From positions 4,836,001-4,900,000 of the forward strand of contig JAHRBS010000004.1 of NCBI GenBank assembly GCA_024305745.1: a DNA stretch of 64,000 bases, in the 5' to 3' direction. Below the pieces are notes generated by a model. That model saw nothing but the letters and a program-made list of their open reading frames with translations. It ran no database searches and had not been told where the DNA came from. Position 1 is the stretch's first letter, and every line of letters starts with the position of its first letter. Positions 57,209 through 64,000 of the stretch are shown here, piece by piece. This DNA is from Polyporus tsugae (lineage: Eukaryota; Basidiomycota; Agaricomycetes; Polyporales; Polyporaceae). The position numbers were made by a program, and so were the translations under genes.

Positions 57209-60172
57209 ATGACCCAAGACCCCCCATCCTCCTCTAGTCTCACCCATAGGTCTACCGCTTCCGACAATCGTCCCCAAACGCCACCCCGCCATGCAGACAA
57301 CACAGCCATCGACCCCGCCACTTTCTACGGCCCTGGATCCTCAAACCTCGGCTCCTCCAACACCTCCTACATCCCCCCAGAACCCTCATCCTTTCGAGAA
57401 CCGGAGCTAGTAGAAGAAGAGCCCATTCCCAAAGATCCGTCTTGGGTCCCCGAGCCCATCTCAGGCTGGGGCGAACCCAGCGACGGATGGGACAACCTTA
57501 ACCTCCTCGACTCATGGGCCGAGGCCGAGGTCGCCCACAAGGTAGCCATAGACGGCAGAGACGACTACGAGGAGTCGCACTGGTACGACCCCGCAGTCCG
57601 CGCCATCCATCCTCGCCCCGGCACAGGCGTCCTCCCGCCTCTCCTCGCAGACATGCTCCACGATCCCGACCATGCGCTCTACTCGGTGAGCACCCAAGTG
57701 CATCCTCCTCTCGTCTCGCCCCCATCGCCCTACACTCCATCCGCCGACGAGGTCCGGACCGCCATCCCCCACCCGAACGCGTACTTTTGCCGCGAGCACA
57801 ACGGCTGGGTGCTGTTGCTCTGGAAAGCCTCGACCGTCCTCCCGCCTCTGGTCAAGGAGCCCGATCCGCCCGTGCCCGATCAGGGCCGCCGGAAGCAGAC
57901 GAACTCTTGCGTCGGCGATCGCGAGCAGCCGTTCGGCCAGGCGAACCTCACCCACCACTGGCACCGATACGAGAAGGCGGTGGACGCAACAAAGCTGAAC
58001 CCTCCGTACGCCCATGGGGACCTGTTGCTGGATCTCTACCTCTGCTGCCAGTGCTCGATGTACTGTCTCGTCTCGGACGTCATACCCGGCGTTATTCCCC
58101 TGGCGCTCGTGAACGAGTTCACGGTGGACAAGATCGGGCATCCGGCGATCGACAAGACGCCAAAGGCGACGGCGGTTGCAGGGTGGGAGACTGTGTTAAC
58201 GTGAGTAGGATATCGCGTTCGCGTTCGCATTTACCGCTTCACGACGGGAAAAAGGCCGATGGTCTGGGTCGGAGAATCCTTTAGCGATCCAAAGGACGCA
58301 TTAACCCGACAGGCATTGGTCCGTCTCTGGCCCCGGAAAGAGCTTGTAGTTGTGATGGCGATTGGTCTCCTGGTCGCGGTTGTGATCGCAACTCTGGTTC
58401 AGGACCTGAATCTCGGAGGCGCCGCGGCACGCAATTGAATGACATCGACCTGATAATGGTCTATTAATGGCGCCCATCCCGGAATTCCCGTCCTGGACAG
58501 GCTTGCCACGGCGTGCATCCCGACATTCCGCAAGCCGTAACATGTTTGTGGAATACTCGTGGAGTCCTTTGTGGCATGCACAAAGAGCGAAGCGCGCTGG
58601 AACGCTCTCGAACGCTCTGCCATGCAAGACACCAAGGTGAATCCACGACCATGTCGCGACCAGCGGCATCTCAGGATGCACGCTGTGTTGCAGACTGGTC
58701 CGTGACAGGAGACCAATCACCGGCTATTTTGCAAGCCTATACCGAGGGATGGTTTTCCCTTGAATTTGCTCCCACCCACCATCGTCGTGCTTTTCTTTTA
58801 CGCATACTCAACCGATTTGTCCCTCAGTATCATCGATAACCGGCTGTGGAGAGACGAGAAGCGGTCGCTGCCGATAGCAAGACCGCGATTCCGCACAAAG
58901 ATCGGCTGGAACGGCCATGTGTGAGTCGCGTTCATGCTCCACTACGCGCGTACTGACTGAGTAGCTACAGCGAGCGCGTCTTCGAAGCGCTCGGCTTCCC
59001 GCTCGACAACCTCAGTCCGAGCGAGGGGAAGGCGGAGGAGCTCGCGCTGCAGCCGCCACCTATTGATCCCTCTACTGCGGAGGGCAAGGCGTCGCGGACG
59101 AAGCTTCTGCGCGCATGGGTCGAGCTCGGGGCGTGGTTGGCGATCTACGAGAAGGGGAACAGTGAGTGGCATGGGCTGAGACGTGGGTTGCTGCTGCTGA
59201 CCATCCCGCAGAGGAAGCGTTCAAGGACTACAACCCGATGGTCATACACGTCAAGGCGGATAGCGAGCGGGATCTGTACCAAACGGGCATTGGCGCGCAC
59301 GTCTCGCAAAGTCGGTCTTCTGTTTTCCCCTCACATCCCGGTCTCACACCCAGTATAGTCGCGCGAGGAGCCCTCCCGGAACACCTCATCTCCGAGACAC
59401 AGCTGGAGTCATCTTGGAAGGCACTGGGCATGACCCCGAGCACGTACTCCTGGGGTCAGTTCATTTTTCGTCACAGCCGCCCGCGCTGACGCAGTCTCTC
59501 CCAGAACACCTCGCATTCGCGTATCTCGCGCAGTGCAGATGCGACCCCGCAAACACGATGGTGTACTTCACGCACCTGGTGACGATTGTGAACACGATGA
59601 TGAACCTGCATGTGAGCGTGCCGGACCAGCTGCAGTCTTTCATCGTGCGGGAAAAGGAGCGGTATCGGTTCACAATCGACGAGCACGCGGGGTACGCGCG
59701 GATGCTCGGGTTCGGGCGGGACAACGACCTCGGGGTGGAGCTCGACAGCGAGGTCGACGACGAATTTATCGCACAGGCGTGGCGGAGCGCGCGGCAGCGG
59801 GCATGGCTGAACGCGACGGATGCGTCGCAGAAGCGGGCACAGCTGAACGACGCGCTCAAGGTTGTCGCGGAGCAGCGGGGTAGTGTCGTGCTGATCAGGG
59901 TCTGGGTCGAGGAGAAGGGGAGCGGGATGTCGCCGGAGACGGCGTACCAGACGCTAGATGTGCCGAGCGAGGTGGACGAGACGATGCTGTTGACGGTGTA
60001 TTCGATGCGGGTATGTGGTGGTTTGTTCTGTGCGAACGGTCTTGACGAGGGTGTGCGGTTTCAGATCGAGGACCAGCCTAGTCAGTCGGACAAGATGCGC
60101 GAGGCTCTGAACGTCATCGCGGAGGTGACGAACAGCGACCGATTGCGGCAGTCGGTTGGTTATCCTTACTAA
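57209..60172 (+). CDS. Ubp2-like N-terminal half, no catalytic domain (array copy 4)
   Basis: Exons 57209-58200, 58828-58920, 58971-59161, 59212-59310, 59359-59454, 59505-60010 and 60065-60172. The gene is complete within the window and appears identical to copies 2 and 3. As in the others, the stop codon TAA follows DRLRQ-SVGYPY and no USP domain follows. If a full-length parental gene ends the array, it must lie to the right of the window. Confidence 0.8.
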
Positions 60173-63100
60173 GGTCTGGCTGTGTGGGTGTCGGTGCGCG
60201 GGTGGTGGTACGCGGCGTGTTTCATGCTGACGCGGTGTTCTCCAGCCAGATAAACAAACACGGACTCTGGGAGGTGCACAGAGGCAGATGGGGGTAGTGG
60301 GGGTAGTGGGGATTGTGGGGATTGTGGGGATTGTGGGGATTGTGGGTGTAGTTGGGGGTGGGGGTAGTTGGGGGTGCGGCGTCGTGGTCGGAGCATTTCC
60401 GGAAGACATGTACAATACTGATCAGAAATATATTTCGTTCTCCTTCATAATGGACTCGGAATCGCGCGTACTCCAGGTATGTACGGTACTCGGAAATACA
60501 ACAACCCCTGCGCTGCGGGCTATGCACCCAAAGATACTGTTCATCTTCAACAGCTGCGCTCACTCCGCCCGAGGACAAACCATTTGCTTCCCTTGGAACC
60601 AGTGCAAATCCGAGGGATCCGCGCCAGACACACATACCGTTTCACACGCTTCAAACGGCCAGCCTTAAGATTGTTGTTCAGGCCGCCGCCGGGTTCCTCG
60701 CGCGGCCGCTTGTACAGTCTGCCGTGATCGCGGGCCAGTCATCGTCAAGCCTCAGAATGCGCGAGGACGCTAGATGCACAAAATTACAATTATAGTGCTC
60801 GCATACTTCGCCAGTGCTGTCCGCCGTCCGTCTCGCGGCCAGACGACTTGATGGTCGCTCGGGTCACCGCCGGACAGCCAACTCGAGACTCGCCATGCGC
60901 GCCGTCGCGCACGTACACACAGGGCCACACACCCAGCCGTTTACTAGGCGCATCAGAGTACTCAAAACGGACTCAAAACCAGACACACGGATGACACTCA
61001 CCATTATTTTTTGCGCCGTTCTGCCACCCACCGAATGGCCAGATAGCAGCTAGAAGAGGCTGCCCCATGGCGTCGAGTGCCGGAATGGCCGCGCCGACGG
61101 TGTGCGCCGACTCATGCATCTGCCGGCGGGTGCCCCGCGCCGCCGACAAGGCAGTCAGCGGGCTAATTTTCGGTCGGGCACCAGACGGATGCGAAACACA
61201 TGTGAACTACCTGGGAAGATTAGATTGAACTGTCAGAACAATGTCCGTCAGTGGCAACTATACGGTACGTGTCCGAACTCACCGTGGCCATTCTCGTTAA
61301 TTCCGTGCCCCGAAAGCGCTGTCGAAGCGGCCGGGCGCCCCGACGCGCTCGATCCGCGAAGCACAGATCAGCGAGGTACTAGTGATGTGTCTGCTTGGGT
61401 TACATGAGTAAGAACCGCCTTTCATTGATATTGGAGGCTGTACCCACCGCGCAGCGTGGTCCTATCCCGCCACTGAGTCTGTACGTCCATCGACCGTTCT
61501 TGTCCAGTGTGGCGCTCCCCAAGAACCCGCTGCAAATCCCCCATCCAGGTACCTCGACTACTGCCGGATACTGACAATTGAGTCGAAAAGCGGCCGGGCA
61601 TCCCGTCGCCCATGAGACGGAACAGAGGAGAGGTGGTGTTGGTGAAGAGCTGCATGGAAGTCGACAGCGGTTTCACTCCGAGTCCAAGATGGAGCAGGGG
61701 TGGTGAGGAGGCCGTTGCGAGAGTAAGAATTCGGAAAAGTGCTGCCCGGGAGTCGACAGCGAGTTTGCTCGAAGGCGGAGAAGCAGGCCGTAGCGAGAGA
61801 CATACCACACTCGTGCGGTCACTTGCTTTCTCGGCGGCGAGCGTAGTCGGATAGGTGAGACGCCATGGGATACGGCATGTAATCGACTGGGAAGGGGTCT
61901 TGTGGACGGCCGTCAACGTCGATATGGAAGCGCAGAGGAGGGGAGCAAAGGTGAGCGGAAGCACTGAAACTACGCGTCCTCGTCCTATACACACCCCATT
62001 TCTCCCATGCCGTACTCTGACGGCGTCTCGGGGTTTCCGCGTCCCGCATCAGTTCCTCACATCCGGTCTGCCGGAGGCGGTACTTACGCCTATATTTCAC
62101 CGCCAAGGGACGGCCCTTGTCAACCAATAGCCGCCGCTGCCGCCTCACAAAACAGAAAGTCACGCACCGCTGCCAAGCATCCTTGGTACAGGGCACACTG
62201 TGATTGAGCCCAAGTACCAGGTCTCTCGCCACGGCGATTTCACCATAGATTCCAACCGATCCCTCCCAGACGAGAGTCTGGGGCACACGGCAGAATCGTT
62301 GTAGGCAGAGCCAGCTGTAAACTCCAAGTAAGCTCATCCGTGGCGCGACCGGTAAAAATACGGCGGACTCGCGTACCCTCTTCGGACGACGCGCCGGAAA
62401 GCGGATACTGAAATCCACTTCCACCCTGGGCCAGCGCTGGCGGGGTGATTCTGTGGCCCGGCCCACGATCACCGCTCACGCCCACACGACTGTGAAAGAC
62501 GTACGAAATGACCGAAATAAACCAGCCGGATGTACACGTATGTCCGGCGTGTATGGAAGCGATGCGGGGCCATGGATAAAGCACGACAGATGTCAGGATC
62601 ATCACGCCAAGGTAATTATTGAACCACGTACATCGACACCGCACTTGAGAACGAGACCCGGACGAGATGGCGATCTTCTATAAAATGTCTTTGTCAGCAC
62701 CTAGTTCGCGGAGGTGAGAGATTGTGTATGGGGTCCGGAAATTCGGGGACAATACACGTACTTCAGCATTGCGATATAATACCGGCATCCCTCCGAGTGC
62801 ATACGCGCATTGACCATCAATCCAGCCAGCTGGAGATACAGAACCGTGTCTGTGAACGAGCCTGAAAGAACCTCAAGATAGTCAAAGTCCTCAGGCCGAC
62901 GGCGGGATTAGGCACGCAGTCTAGTGAATGAACAATACGTGAGAGCCACACAAGCGGTGCGGTGCCGCCCGTTGGACGGAGAGCATCCACGAGAGCGTCT
63001 CGCGTAACCATACTCCTAGCGAAATGGGCGCAAGGCGTGGGACCAGCAACAACACTGGCTCCGACCGTAGTTAAGCCGACCACTGTTCGGGGGGCGATAA

Positions 63101-64000
63101 CGGGGTTCTACGTCCGGGTCGCTGGACGTCGCCCTTCAACACCGCCGACACTGGCAGCAGCATACCACTGGATGGGGTGACGGTTCCGGTTTCAACGCGC
63201 TCGCAGCTGCGTATCTCAGATGACTGGGCACAAGAGGGACACAATATCCGACGGGACAGCGCGATGAGTCCGCACAAATAAATCTCGTCCTTCCCAACCC
63301 ATGGCCCGCTGGATGCTCAACACGAGTATGTGATCCTGCAAAAGTCCCTGTCCACCACAGCATGCGCACGAAAAAAATAACGTAGGGACAGAGAGTACAA
63401 TGGCGGCGCGTTCACCGGACATCTTACGGGACTGATGTGCCGGTGAACTGCCGGCAAACCACCTCCCGCAGCTGGAGACGGAGCGTACTTTAGCGTGTGA
63501 AGCCTGTTGCGACACGCGATGATAATTTTCTGGTGTGCAGGCATTGTGAAACGGCGGCATCCTGCCTTCATCTTGGCGCGGCATCATGCATCCGAAGCCA
63601 GTCAGCGTACCCCACCATCGTCTCGTCAGCCGTATCGGTACTGTATTTCATTACCATGCAAGGACACAATGTAAGGTGGGATGCGTCGACGTGCGGGCCC
63701 CCGCGCAAGCCTCGAACGTCGTCAAAGGACCGACCTGAGGATGAACTCACCTCACAATGTGTAATATCCGCTTGACAAATCTTAATTCGAGTGCCAGGCG
63801 AGCGAGCCGAGAGCAGGGTCGACGAGTTGCCGTAAGAGACCACCACCCCTGGTGAGAGAGCCGAAGGGCGGTCATGAAGCACGGGTATGTTCGACGGATG
63901 AAATATTGAAACCCGTCACTACAGTCGCTGTTTTCCGGCCGCTTAGACCAAGAGGCGAGTCGAAGACGCAGGGCGGAAACGGCGGAGTACGAGCTCGAGC
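60173..64000. other. Spacer of copy 4, incomplete
   Basis: First 3.8 kb of the spacer, with the copy-specific T at 61640 and no 13-bp duplication. The window ends before the next unit junction. Confidence 0.3.
60290..60377 (+). repeat. G-rich minisatellite, copy 4
   Basis: Same unit number as copies 2 and 3, although this copy lacks their 13-bp duplication about 700 bp downstream. Confidence 0.85.

Larger units (their letters stand above)
57095..64000 (+). repeat. Tandem unit, copy 4 (cut by window edge)
   Basis: First 6906 bp of a further unit. Matches copies 2 and 3 in the 5' part and in the minisatellite, but lacks the 13-bp duplication (like copy 1) and has T at 61640 where the other three have C. 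The array may continue beyond the window. Confidence 0.96.

Noticed and set aside
28033..64000. Array as ribosomal DNA, a centromere satellite or an autonomous transposon
   Set aside because: No rRNA sequence is present, the unit is far longer than a satellite monomer, and neither terminal repeats at the unit borders nor transposase, integrase or reverse transcriptase motifs were seen.

Overview
The window reads as nuclear DNA of a filamentous basidiomycete, probably an Agaricomycete. Genes are dense and GC-rich, and are broken by many 48-70 nt GT-AG introns, often with a CTGAC-like branch site. The gene families fit this: an ENA-type sodium ATPase, a LysM secreted protein, DUF3292 and DUF6535 membrane proteins and an F-box protein. 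No rRNA, tRNA, CRISPR array, reverse transcriptase or transposase was found. All gene models were assembled by eye from reading frame, splice consensus and remembered family motifs; no database search was run.

Left part (1-28032), single-copy genes. A creB/USP12/46-type deubiquitinase runs off the left edge (minus). It is divergent from the biotin-carrying alpha subunit of mitochondrial methylcrotonoyl-CoA carboxylase (plus, leucine catabolism). Next come a two-LysM secreted protein (plus), an interferon-induced-6-16-like small membrane protein (minus), a P-type IID (ENA) cation ATPase (plus), a DUF3292 membrane protein (plus), an unidentified short gene whose long intron is full of palindromes, a single-pass membrane protein with a PPPSY tail, a decayed short-chain dehydrogenase pseudogene (minus), a DUF6535 membrane protein and an F-box protein. 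These genes do not form an operon or an obvious metabolic cluster.

Right part (28033-64000), a head-to-tail tandem array. A unit of about 9.5 kb is present three full times and a fourth time cut by the window edge. The first copy is 9994 bp; the next two are exactly 9534 bp apart. Each unit carries a seven-exon gene for a 694-residue protein that matches the N-terminal half of fungal Ubp2-type ubiquitin hydrolases, including two RPT repeats, and stops just before the USP catalytic domain should begin. Behind it lies about 6.4 kb of spacer with a G-rich minisatellite, inverted repeats and scattered minus-strand exon-like pieces. The first 2.9 kb of copy 1 is clearly diverged from copies 2-4, but the coding exons keep identical lengths and differ mostly at silent sites. 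Downstream of one sharp point the copies are almost identical. This suggests a homogenised array of a possibly functional, catalytically dead deubiquitinase relative, and it is the most unusual thing in the window.
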